Origin: Chlamydiota bacterium
Lineage (GTDB): Bacteria; Chlamydiota; Chlamydiia; Chlamydiales; Rhabdochlamydiaceae
Direction: 5' to 3'
Assembly (NCBI GenBank): GCA_016866585.1
Contig: VGMB01000040.1
Coordinates: forward strand, 1 to 10,310
Length of the DNA stretch: 10,310 nt
Part shown: one piece after another, positions 1 through 6,328 of the stretch
Position numbering within the stretch: the first letter of the stretch is position 1
How the letters are laid out: each line of letters opens with the position of its first letter
Position numbers and translations under genes: made by a program
The notes under the pieces: model-generated
Databases searched by the model: none
What the model saw: the letters and a program-made list of their open reading frames with translations, nothing else
What the model was told of the DNA's origin: nothing

Positions 1-1
1 T

Positions 2-727
2 ATAGCGATTCTAACAGGTGCAAATTTTATTTGTGAAGAAACTGGTACGTACTTGAAAGACGCAGGACTTGAAGATTTGGGTTCCGCAGAGAAAATCATT
101 CTAACAAAAGATAAAACTACACTTGTTGGAGGATCAGGCTCGACAAAAAATCTAGAAGCTCGCATAAGCCAAATAGAAGCGGAACTTAAAAACACAGAAA
201 GCACGTATGACAAAGAAAAACTCGAAGAAAGAAAAGCTAAGTTAAAAGGCGGAGTGGCAGTAATTCGAGTAGGTGCCCCTACAGAACCAGAAATGAAACA
301 AAAGAAACAAATGTTCGAAGATAGTTTGAACTCAACGAGAGCAGCTTTGGAAGAAGGAATACTACCTGGTGGAGGAATAGCGCTTTTACAAGCAAGTAAA
401 GCTGCAAACACTTTACAAATATCTCCTGAAGAACTCGTAGGAGCTCAAATTGTCACAAGAGCATGTGAAACACCGTTTAAACAAATCGTATCAAACGCTG
501 GATTTGATAGTTCCGTTGTACTGCAACAGTTGCAAGAAAAAAATGGCCATTATGGATTCAACGCTATAACTGAACAAGTTGAAGACATGATAGTAGCTGG
601 CGTTGTTGATCCTGTAAAAGTGGTTAAACACGCGCTTTTATTTGCTTCTTCTACAGCAGGGATAGTTCTTCTTTCAGAAGCTCTTATAGGAAATGCTCCT
701 GAAGAAAATGAAGATAAGAAAAAATAG
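2..727 (+). CDS. GroEL-type 60-kDa chaperonin paralogue, C-terminal part (5' end outside window)
   Basis: The frame is open from the left edge, so this is the last ~241 residues of a longer protein; the TTG at 53 is internal and not a real start. It aligns by eye with E. coli GroEL from the end of the apical domain (ILTGA) through the intermediate and lower equatorial domains to the C-terminus. Visible marks are the GGVAVIRVGA segment, the catalytic Asp equivalent to D398 (FEDSLNSTRAA, codon 320-322), the PGGG nucleotide loop and the ATP-contact Asp equivalent to D495 (VVDPVKV, codon 608-610). GroEL forms a double-ring ATPase that folds cytosolic proteins. Two oddities: the usual NAAT motif reads NAIT (Ile codon 566-568), and the C-terminus is a charged tail (EENEDKKK) without the Gly-Gly-Met repeat. 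Chlamydiae carry several GroEL copies and this looks like a secondary one. The family is certain; which paralogue it is remains an inference. Confidence 0.95.
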   Translation: MAILTGANFICEETGTYLKDAGLEDLGSAEKIILTKDKTTLVGGSGSTKNLEARISQIEAELKNTESTYDKEKLEERKAKLKGGVAVIRVGAPTEPEMKQKKQMFEDSLNSTRAALEEGILPGGGIALLQASKAANTLQISPEELVGAQIVTRACETPFKQIVSNAGFDSSVVLQQLQEKNGHYGFNAITEQVEDMIVAGVVDPVKVVKHALLFASSTAGIVLLSEALIGNAPEENEDKKK

Positions 728-740
728 TCATGAATCTAAT

Positions 741-767
741 AAACCTATGCTCTAAGAGCATAGGTTT
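741..767 (+). terminator. Hairpin terminator after the groEL-like gene
   Basis: A perfect 12-bp stem (741-752 with 756-767, AAACCTATGCTC and its complement) closes a 3-base TAA loop, 13 bases after the groEL stop. The 3' arm ends in TTT followed by ATAT, so the U-tract is short. The run of A on the 5' arm could make it work in both directions. The stem and position fit a Rho-independent terminator separating groEL from the glycosyltransferase gene. Confidence 0.7.
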
Positions 768-788
768 ATATGCATCGGAAAAGAAAGA

Positions 789-1733
789 ATGAAAAAAGCA
801 GCAGTTTTACCAGCTCAGGGCATTGGTGACGGACTTTTAATGTTAGTAGCCTCCTATAACTTGCAAGAAGCAGGCTATGAAGTAACCACATACCAACCGT
901 TATTGAAGCAACTCACTCCATGGCTAAAAACTAAAAACTTCTTAAATATACCCACCATTTCTGAAATTGAACAGTTTTCTAAGGAATATGATCTAATCGT
1001 CCTACAAAATGACAATTCCCCCCTAGCTCAAAAACTTATTTCATTAAAGCGCGAAGGCATATTGAACCAATTAGTTGTTTTTTACCCTACTTATCATTTC
1101 AATAAACACGGACCAATTTATCAAAATGATCATGTTTTTGAAGAAAACGTTTGCATGGTTGAAAACATCGCCAAAGCCACATCGAAACTACTCAAATTAC
1201 CTGGAGTGAGCAGAAATAATGGGCTGATACCTCTACCAGGACTTGAACATAGAAAAAATTCAAATAGAATCGTTCTACATCCAACTAGCAGCCAGGAAAA
1301 TAAAAATTGGCCCTATAAAAAATTCATATCGCTAGCAAAAAAATTAGAAGAACAAGACTTTGAAGTTGTATTTGCAGTATCCCCTATCGAACACGAAAAT
1401 TGGAAAAAAATTACTGAAAATAGATGGCTGGTACCTCTTTTACCAACACTATCTGACTTAGCAATTTTAATTTACGAGTCCTCGTGCGTTATAGGTAACG
1501 ACTCTTTGATAGGTCATCTAGCCTCTAATCTGCAAATTCCATCAGTAGTCGTTGCTAATGATGAAAAGCGTATGCGTTTATGGCGCCCTGGATGGCTAAA
1601 AGGAGAAGTGATCACCCCCTCTTCATTTCTTGCAAAATGGATCTTCCGCAAAAGAAGCAAGAAAAAATGGAGCAAGTTCATCTCTGTTTCTAATGTTATA
1701 AAAAGATTCAATAAAATAAACAGAAAACCATAA
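789..1733 (+). CDS. Glycosyltransferase family 9 (heptosyltransferase-like) protein
   Basis: This 314-residue protein has the two Rossmann-like halves of ADP-heptose:LPS heptosyltransferases (GT9). The N-terminal loop GIGD (11-14) carries the Asp that acts as base in WaaC/WaaF. The C-terminal half has HPTSSQENKNWP (164-175, Lys172 at the phosphate-contact position) and VIGNDSLIGHLASNLQIP (234-251) in place of the usual GxDSGxxHLAAALGxP. Family members add sugars to lipopolysaccharide core at the inner face of the cytoplasmic membrane. The ATG at 789 follows a purine-rich GGAAAAGAAAG. The last ~29 residues (286-314) are strongly basic, which could help peripheral membrane binding; this is inference. 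The donor sugar is unknown: Chlamydiaceae LPS contains Kdo but no heptose, so the heptose label should not be taken literally. It lies between a hairpin and an AT-rich gap, so it may be transcribed alone. Confidence 0.85.
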   Translation: MKKAAVLPAQGIGDGLLMLVASYNLQEAGYEVTTYQPLLKQLTPWLKTKNFLNIPTISEIEQFSKEYDLIVLQNDNSPLAQKLISLKREGILNQLVVFYPTYHFNKHGPIYQNDHVFEENVCMVENIAKATSKLLKLPGVSRNNGLIPLPGLEHRKNSNRIVLHPTSSQENKNWPYKKFISLAKKLEEQDFEVVFAVSPIEHENWKKITENRWLVPLLPTLSDLAILIYESSCVIGNDSLIGHLASNLQIPSVVVANDEKRMRLWRPGWLKGEVITPSSFLAKWIFRKRSKKKWSKFISVSNVIKRFNKINRKP

Positions 1734-1759
1734 AATCAAATTAAATATAAATTATTTTA

Positions 1760-1788
1760 TTGAAAATTTAATTAGTTAATTGTAAATT
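1760..1788 (+). promoter_or_regulatory. Possible sigma70-type promoter for the basic-protein gene
   Basis: TTGAAA (1760-1765) resembles a -35 box with 5 of 6 matches. After a 17-base spacer TAAATT (1783-1788) matches the -10 consensus at 4 of 6. Transcription would start near 1795, about 30 bases before the ATG at 1825. The surrounding gap is so AT-rich that such matches arise easily by chance. Confidence 0.35.
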
Positions 1789-1810
1789 AAAAATAACAAA
1801 CAATTAACTA
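1773..1810. repeat. 11-bp perfect inverted repeat, possible operator
   Basis: TAGTTAATTGT (1773-1783) is repeated as its exact reverse complement at 1800-1810, with 16 bases between. The arms would sit over the spacer/-10 region and just past the predicted start of transcription, and the right arm ends 14 bases before the ATG at 1825. It could be a regulator-binding site or a weak RNA hairpin. At this base composition an 11-bp match has an appreciable chance probability. Confidence 0.35.
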
Positions 1811-1824
1811 CCCCAGGTCTTATT

Positions 1825-2208
1825 ATGAACAAAGCCAAACAACCTTTATCCCTCAGGATGCATAAAAAAATATTTAAAAAAGTCAAAAAAGACCTTAAAT
1901 CTGGGGAAGACACAATAACCGAGCCAGTAAAAAAAGAATATCCCTCTGAAAAAGAGATGCTTAAGAAAATTCCTTCTAAAAAGGCAAAGATTCAAAGAAA
2001 CCACACTCTTTCAATGGAAAGATCAATGAATCAAAAAAAAGCTAAGCTCGAGAGTAAAAAATCTAAAAGAACTGCCACTCACCAAGGAGTTGAGAACTCT
2101 CCTCCCGCTCACGTACACAGTGAAGGTAAAAGATGGTTAACAACATTAGCCAGACAAGCAAAAATTAAAATAAAGCATTTTATTAAAAAAACTTTAAAAA
2201 GAAACTAG
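1825..2208 (+). CDS. Lysine-rich, highly basic hypothetical protein
   Basis: I do not recognise this 127-residue protein. It contains about 30 Lys and 7 Arg against about 11 acidic residues, no Cys and a single Trp (104). Lysines come in pairs along residues 14-81 (HKKIFKKVKKDLK, IPSKKAK, ESKKSKR), a charged and probably disordered stretch. A Pro/His-containing linker (91-99) follows, then a C-terminal segment (101-127, WLTTLARQAKIKIKHFIKK) that alternates basic and hydrophobic residues like an amphipathic helix. There is no signal peptide or membrane segment. The ATG at 1825 has AGGT seven bases upstream. A nucleic-acid-binding or histone-like role, a ribosome-associated role, or a secreted effector of an intracellular bacterium would all fit the composition, but none is shown. 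The lysine pairing differs from the repeats of chlamydial histone-like Hc1/Hc2, so I do not assign it to them. Intergenic gaps on both sides (91 and 85 bases) suggest a separate transcription unit. Confidence 0.75.
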   Translation: MNKAKQPLSLRMHKKIFKKVKKDLKSGEDTITEPVKKEYPSEKEMLKKIPSKKAKIQRNHTLSMERSMNQKKAKLESKKSKRTATHQGVENSPPAHVHSEGKRWLTTLARQAKIKIKHFIKKTLKRN

Positions 2209-2226
2209 TTTTACGATTCTTTTCTT

Positions 2227-2232
2227 TATACT
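2227..2232 (+). promoter_or_regulatory. Possible -10 box for the phosphoesterase gene
   Basis: TATACT matches the -10 consensus at 5 of 6 positions and lies about 60 bases before the ATG at 2294. No convincing -35 box is at the right spacing. If real, the transcript would start near 2239, just ahead of the hairpin at 2245-2294. Confidence 0.3.
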
Positions 2233-2244
2233 AGAAAGGCGTTT

Positions 2245-2294
2245 TAAGATAAACTCTTGGGCTTAGTTACGCCCTAAGAACAAGGTTTATCTTA
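2245..2294 (+). promoter_or_regulatory. Leader hairpin covering the ribosome-binding site and start codon
   Basis: The outer stem is a perfect 10 bp: TAAGATAAAC (2245-2254) with GTTTATCTTA (2285-2294). Its last base is the A of the phosphoesterase ATG. Inside it TCTTGGGC (2255-2262) pairs with GCCCTAAGA (2271-2279) with one bulged T at 2275, around an 8-base loop. The likely Shine-Dalgarno AAGG (2282-2285) lies in the unpaired internal bulge at the stem junction. No T-run follows, so it is not a terminator. The arrangement suggests control of translation initiation, such as a thermosensor-like or protein-bound leader, but that is inference. Confidence 0.5.
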
Positions 2295-3208
2295 TGACGA
2301 CGTCAGTAGAGACTAAAGTATTTCGTATAGCTCATATATCAGATCTTCATTTCTCCACATTTACATGGAGTCCTACACAATTTTTTTCAAAAAGATGGGT
2401 AGGAAATGCGAACTTACTTTTTCGTCGAATGAAAGAGTTTTGTCACAATCAGCTCGACGAATTAACTGAAATCTTTATTGGAAAGAAAATCGACCTACTG
2501 ATTGTAACTGGTGATCTAAGTACAACTTCCAAAAAAAATGAATTCGTATTAGCTCAGGCATTTTTAAACAAAATTAAAAATGCTGGTGTTGAGGTTATTA
2601 CATTACCTGGTAATCATGATCACTATACGAAATTGGACTACAGAAACCAAACATTCTACGATTTTTTTAAACCTTCAATATCTAAATCAGAAAACGTTTT
2701 TTCCGATGTTAATCTTAAGGATCAGAAAATATCGGTTAAAAAGCTTCCGGATGGTTACTGGATCGTAGCTTTGGATACAAGTCTTGCGACACCACTACTT
2801 TCATGTCATGGCAATTTTTCTGAGCAAATTGAGGCTAACCTTAGGAAAGTACTTAGTGCTATTTCGGACGAAGACAAAGTAATACTTGCCAACCATTTCC
2901 CAATATTCACTTCAGATAGTAAACACAAACACCTTTTAAGAGATAATGCTCTTAGACAAGTACTCAGTGAGTTTCCTAAAGTAAAACTATATCTACATGG
3001 ACATACTCATAGACACAGCGTAGCAGATCTTAGAAATGCAGGTCTTCCGATTATTTTAGACTCAGGATGTACATCACATAAGAAAAAAGGTTCTTGGAAT
3101 TTGCTAGAGCTTAACAAGCAATCCTGTGCAATAACCTCATATTCTCTGGCGACGCAAGATCAGTCTAAGAGATGGAAAGAAAGATCAACATTTAATTTCA
3201 CCATTTAA
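2294..3208 (+). CDS. Calcineurin-like metallophosphoesterase
   Basis: This 304-residue protein has all five metal-binding blocks of the calcineurin-like phosphoesterase fold: ISDLH (Asp17, His19), VTGDL (Asp74), LPGNHD (106-109, Asn107/His108), ANHFP (His201) and LHGHTH (236-239). These build a di-metal centre that cleaves phosphomono-, phosphodi- or pyrophosphate bonds. The order and spacing resemble class III cyclic-nucleotide phosphodiesterases and bacterial YaeI/LpxG-like enzymes. It lacks an N-terminal membrane anchor or signal peptide, so it is probably cytosolic. That makes it less like the chlamydial lipid A enzyme LpxG, although envelope-linked neighbours keep such a role open. The substrate cannot be read from the sequence. 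The ATG at 2294 is supported by AAGG at 2282-2285 and by the DLH block beginning within 20 residues. A phosphohydrolase near a groEL paralogue recalls CT754-CT755 of C. trachomatis; this synteny is from memory. Confidence 0.88.
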   Translation: MTTSVETKVFRIAHISDLHFSTFTWSPTQFFSKRWVGNANLLFRRMKEFCHNQLDELTEIFIGKKIDLLIVTGDLSTTSKKNEFVLAQAFLNKIKNAGVEVITLPGNHDHYTKLDYRNQTFYDFFKPSISKSENVFSDVNLKDQKISVKKLPDGYWIVALDTSLATPLLSCHGNFSEQIEANLRKVLSAISDEDKVILANHFPIFTSDSKHKHLLRDNALRQVLSEFPKVKLYLHGHTHRHSVADLRNAGLPIILDSGCTSHKKKGSWNLLELNKQSCAITSYSLATQDQSKRWKERSTFNFTI

Positions 3209-3320
3209 CTATAAACTTTCAAAGTTTGAAGTTTTGTCTTTTAAAAGAAAGTAATTAGTAATTAAGCTAAAAACTAAGAACTCATTTTGAAAGTCAGGTT
3301 TTTTTTAGTAAGGAAAAGTT

Positions 3321-3743
3321 ATGAAAAAAGAGAATTCTTTGCCATGGTATAAAGATGGCCTGCCATTCAACTGCACTCAGTGTGGGGCATGTTGTACTGG
3401 CTCCCCAGGGTATGTTTGGATTACAGACGAAGAAATCATCGCGATGGCTAATTTTCTTAACATCACTTTAGAAGAATTCATAAAAAAATACACCCGCTCT
3501 GTTTATGGAAGACGCGCTTTATTAGAAGATCGTAAGTCATATGACTGCATATTTCTAAAAGATAATACATGCACACTTTATACATATAGACCAAGTCAAT
3601 GTAAAACATACCCATGGTGGCCTGAAATCGTTGAATCAAAAGAAGCATGGCAAGAAGAGGCTAAACGTTGCGAGGGGATAAATCATCGAGATTCCCGCAC
3701 TGTGCCCCTAGAAGAAATTCAGCAACAACTTTCTTTGAACTAA
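3321..3743 (+). CDS. YkgJ-family cysteine-cluster (zinc/iron-chelating) protein
   Basis: This 140-residue protein opens with the diagnostic CTQCGACC cluster (Cys18, 21, 24, 25). Further cysteines follow at 76, 84, 94 (RPSQCKTYPWWP, the conserved second block of the family) and 117, eight in all and none elsewhere. That is the pattern of the CxxCxxCC (YkgJ) family, thought to bind a metal ion or Fe-S cluster; the cellular role is generally unknown. There is no signal peptide, so the cysteines should sit in the reducing cytosol. The ATG at 3321 follows AAGGA (3310-3314) at a normal distance. The 112-base gap upstream could hold a promoter, while only 45 bases separate it from the mutase gene, so the two may share a transcript. 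Confidence 0.85.
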   Translation: MKKENSLPWYKDGLPFNCTQCGACCTGSPGYVWITDEEIIAMANFLNITLEEFIKKYTRSVYGRRALLEDRKSYDCIFLKDNTCTLYTYRPSQCKTYPWWPEIVESKEAWQEEAKRCEGINHRDSRTVPLEEIQQQLSLN

Positions 3744-3776
3744 ATCTTTCATGTGTCAAACTGCTCTTTTAAATTA

Positions 3777-3783
3777 TAAGGAG
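3777..3783 (+). promoter_or_regulatory. Strong Shine-Dalgarno site of the phosphohexomutase gene
   Basis: TAAGGAG lies five bases before the ATG at 3789. It is the best match to the 16S rRNA tail among the starts in this window and fixes the mutase start. It may also drive high expression of the coupled mutase-dehydrogenase pair. Confidence 0.7.
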
Positions 3784-3788
3784 CTTTT

Positions 3789-5540
3789 ATGAACCTCGAC
3801 ACCGTTACAGAAGATCGCATACACTCCTGGACATCTGGAAACTTTGATGCAGATACTAAGGCAGAAATATCCAAATTAAAATCAGATAACCCTAAACTTC
3901 TACGAGACGTTTTTTACACGGAGCTTGCTTTCGGTACAGGAGGATTGAGGGGCATCATGGGAGTCGGCACCAATCGGATAAATATCTATACGATTAGAAA
4001 AGCGTCCCTTGGACTGGCAAATTATATAAAAAAGAGTAGCATAGCCAATGAGGCCAGGGTAGTCATAGGTTTTGACTCACGCAACAATTCTCAATTATTT
4101 GCTCAAGAGACCGCACGTGTTCTAGCTGCACAAGGGATAGAAGTCTTTCTTTTCGAAGAATTAAGACCTACTCCATACATTTCATTTGCTTGCAGACAGC
4201 TTCAATGTACCGCAGCCGTAATGATAACAGCATCTCATAACCCTTCTGAATATAATGGATACAAAGTGTACTGGTCTGATGGAGCACAAATAGTACCTCC
4301 TCATGACCAGGGCATTATGAATGAGGTTCAATCCATAAAGTCTTACGATGACATCCCAACAGTTAAAATTGACAACAAATTAATTCACATTTTATCAACT
4401 GATCTTGACCAGGAATACATCAATGCAATACATGGGCTACAACAAAGACCACATGAGAACCAAAAAAATGGAAAACAACTACATATCACTTATTCAAGCT
4501 TGCATGGAGCAGGGATAACCTTAGTACCTCAATCTTTGAAAGACTGGGGATTTTCAAACATATTTCTTGTTGAACAGCAGTGCATTCCTGATGGCAATTT
4601 TCCAACTGCAAAATCTCCTAATCCAGAATATCCTCAAGCTCTAGCTTTAGGGATAGAAACAATGAAAAAAAATGGTAATGACATCTTATTCGTAACTGAT
4701 CCAGATGCAGATAGACTAGGCGTTGTTGTTATGCATAACGGTAGAGCCGTAACCCTAAATGGAAATGAAACCGCATCTATCTGCACATGGTATTTATGCT
4801 CGTCATTAAAGAAAAAAAACATGCTTAGATCTAATGACGCTGTAGTCACTACCATCGTATCGACTGAACTCATTCCAACAATATGTAAGGAGTATAATAT
4901 CCATTGTGAAGAAGTTCTTACTGGTTTCAAATATATTGGAGAAAAAATCCATCTTTGGGAGACAAATAAGAGCAAACTACACTTTTTATTCGGTGCAGAA
5001 GAATCTTATGGATATTTAGTAGGAACCCACGCTCGAGATAAAGATGCTGTAGTATCTTGCTGTCTTCTTGCTGAAATCGCTTTATATGCAAAAGAGCAGA
5101 ATAAAACATTAATAGACCTACTATATGATATTTACTCTGAATACGGAATTTTTAGAGAAATCCAATATTCTATAGATTTTCCTCCTGGAAAAGATGGAAT
5201 GGATTCCATGAAAGAAATGATGAGAAACTTAAGATCTAAGCCTCTTGATGAAATAAATAATTCCCGGGTTCTTATAATTGAAGATTATCTTACGCAAGAA
5301 CGAGTAGATAAAGTGAATCAAAAAAAGGAAAAGATAAATTTGCCAGTATCCGATGTAATACTTTATAAATTTGATAATAATAGCAAAGTAGTAGTTCGTC
5401 CTTCGGGAACTGAGCCTAAACTTAAAATTTATGCAGGGGTAAGGTTAAACGTATTTTGTGAAGCTGAACATGGCATAAAACAATGTGATGATAAGCTTCA
5501 AGATCTTATCAATGCCATTAAACAGAAACTTTCGTTATGA
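3789..5540 (+). CDS. Phosphoglucomutase/phosphomannomutase, PGM2-type alpha-phosphohexomutase
   Basis: At 583 residues it has the full four-domain phosphohexomutase layout and the length of the PGM2/PgcA branch rather than the ~450-residue GlmM branch. In order: the N-terminal GTGGLRGIMG (49-58), the phosphoserine loop TASHNP (147-152, catalytic Ser149), the Mg2+ loop DPDADR (304-309), the sugar-binding loop GAEESYG (402-408) and the phosphate-binding loop RPSGTEPK (537-544). It would interconvert hexose 1- and 6-phosphates in the cytosol, most likely glucose-1-P/glucose-6-P for glycogen and nucleotide-sugar synthesis; mannose phosphates are possible. No key residue is missing. C. trachomatis has a comparable gene (CT295, from memory). 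The stop codon overlaps the next start as ATGA, so mutase and dehydrogenase are probably translationally coupled. Confidence 0.93.
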   Translation: MNLDTVTEDRIHSWTSGNFDADTKAEISKLKSDNPKLLRDVFYTELAFGTGGLRGIMGVGTNRINIYTIRKASLGLANYIKKSSIANEARVVIGFDSRNNSQLFAQETARVLAAQGIEVFLFEELRPTPYISFACRQLQCTAAVMITASHNPSEYNGYKVYWSDGAQIVPPHDQGIMNEVQSIKSYDDIPTVKIDNKLIHILSTDLDQEYINAIHGLQQRPHENQKNGKQLHITYSSLHGAGITLVPQSLKDWGFSNIFLVEQQCIPDGNFPTAKSPNPEYPQALALGIETMKKNGNDILFVTDPDADRLGVVVMHNGRAVTLNGNETASICTWYLCSSLKKKNMLRSNDAVVTTIVSTELIPTICKEYNIHCEEVLTGFKYIGEKIHLWETNKSKLHFLFGAEESYGYLVGTHARDKDAVVSCCLLAEIALYAKEQNKTLIDLLYDIYSEYGIFREIQYSIDFPPGKDGMDSMKEMMRNLRSKPLDEINNSRVLIIEDYLTQERVDKVNQKKEKINLPVSDVILYKFDNNSKVVVRPSGTEPKLKIYAGVRLNVFCEAEHGIKQCDDKLQDLINAIKQKLSL

Positions 5541-6325
5541 CGCAAATAACTCTGATTACAGGAGCTAGCTGCGGACTTGGTCTAGAGCTAGCTCGGCAGA
5601 TAGCTACTCAAGGTACTCCCTTAATTCTTACCGGTAGAAATTTAGAAAGGCTATTATTGATTCAAAATGAACTATCAAAGTACTGTGATGTTAAAATAAT
5701 AAAAGCTGATCTTAATAACCAAATTGAACGTAAGGTCATACTTGATGAAATAGAGAAAAAAAAACCAACTCTCATCATTAACTCTGCAGGTATTGGTTTT
5801 TACGGAGAAGCATTTCGCTCTTCTGTAGATGAGCTAATGAAAATGGTTCAAACCAATATAGATGCCTTAACAGAAATCAGTCTTCTAGGAACAAAAGTTA
5901 TGAAACAAAACAGTATCCAAGGTACTGTTATGAATATTTCATCCGCTGCAGCATTTTTCGACTATCCCCTATTTGCAATATATAGCGCCTCAAAAGCCTA
6001 TGTAATACGTTTATCTCAATCTCTTGATGCAGAGCTTGCTCCACATGGGATAAGAGTGTTAGTATGTTGTCCGGGACAAATCTCTACAGAATTCAGAGCT
6101 AAGGCTGCAAGAGGAATTCAATCTACAACAAACAAATCGATAGTAATGAGTGTAAGCAAAGCAGCCACTCTTATAATCAAACAGATTAAAAACAAAAAAG
6201 GATTCCAAATTATTGATCTAAAGTACAAAATTTTAGTTATGATCTCAAAATTTTTCATTCCAAAAATAATAATTCAGAAAATCCTAAGATCTGAAATTCA
6301 AAAAAGATTATCTCTTAGGCAATAA
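5537..6325 (+). CDS. Short-chain dehydrogenase/reductase (classical SDR, DltE-like)
   Basis: This 262-residue protein is a classical SDR. It has the cofactor loop TGASCGLG (8-15), NSAG (82-85, a variant of NNAG), the helix Asn (Asn107), Ser135/136, and YSASK with Tyr149 and Lys153, completing the Asn-Ser-Tyr-Lys tetrad; PG follows at 179-180. The Arg after the first strands (TGRN, 32-35) suggests preference for NADP(H), an inference from the family. The C-terminal ~20-residue stretch at 231-250 is hydrophobic and basic, as in the DltE/YbbO-like subgroup, and could touch membranes or lipid substrates. The substrate is unknown. The ATG lies inside the mutase stop region and has no good Shine-Dalgarno site of its own, so translation likely depends on ribosomes finishing the mutase. 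Only three bases separate its stop from that of the opposing parC. Confidence 0.9.
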   Translation: MTQITLITGASCGLGLELARQIATQGTPLILTGRNLERLLLIQNELSKYCDVKIIKADLNNQIERKVILDEIEKKKPTLIINSAGIGFYGEAFRSSVDELMKMVQTNIDALTEISLLGTKVMKQNSIQGTVMNISSAAAFFDYPLFAIYSASKAYVIRLSQSLDAELAPHGIRVLVCCPGQISTEFRAKAARGIQSTTNKSIVMSVSKAATLIIKQIKNKKGFQIIDLKYKILVMISKFFIPKIIIQKILRSEIQKRLSLRQ

Positions 6326-6328
6326 ATA

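Noticed and set aside
53..727. A separate short protein starting at TTG 53
   Set aside because: The frame is open upstream to the window edge and those residues also match GroEL, so TTG is an internal Leu codon.
1812..1820. The 9-mer CCCAGGTCT occurs here and again at 10080-10088
   Set aside because: Only one extra copy, no shared flanking sequence, and different positions relative to genes; probably coincidence apart from the AGG acting as a Shine-Dalgarno site here.
1734..1824. The AT-rich gap as a replication origin or attachment site
   Set aside because: No DnaA-box series, no direct repeats, no integrase or tRNA gene nearby; ordinary AT-rich intergenic DNA explains it.
3213..3248. Two A/T palindromes after the phosphoesterase gene (AAACTTTCAAAGTTT at 3213-3227 and TCTTTTAAAAGA at 3237-3248), a possible weak terminator
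   Set aside because: The stems are short and almost purely A-T, with an interrupted T-run; such palindromes are expected by chance at this composition.
4634..5109. Minus-strand open frames inside the mutase gene
   Set aside because: They lie wholly within a gene with all family motifs, show no family features, and are antisense shadows.
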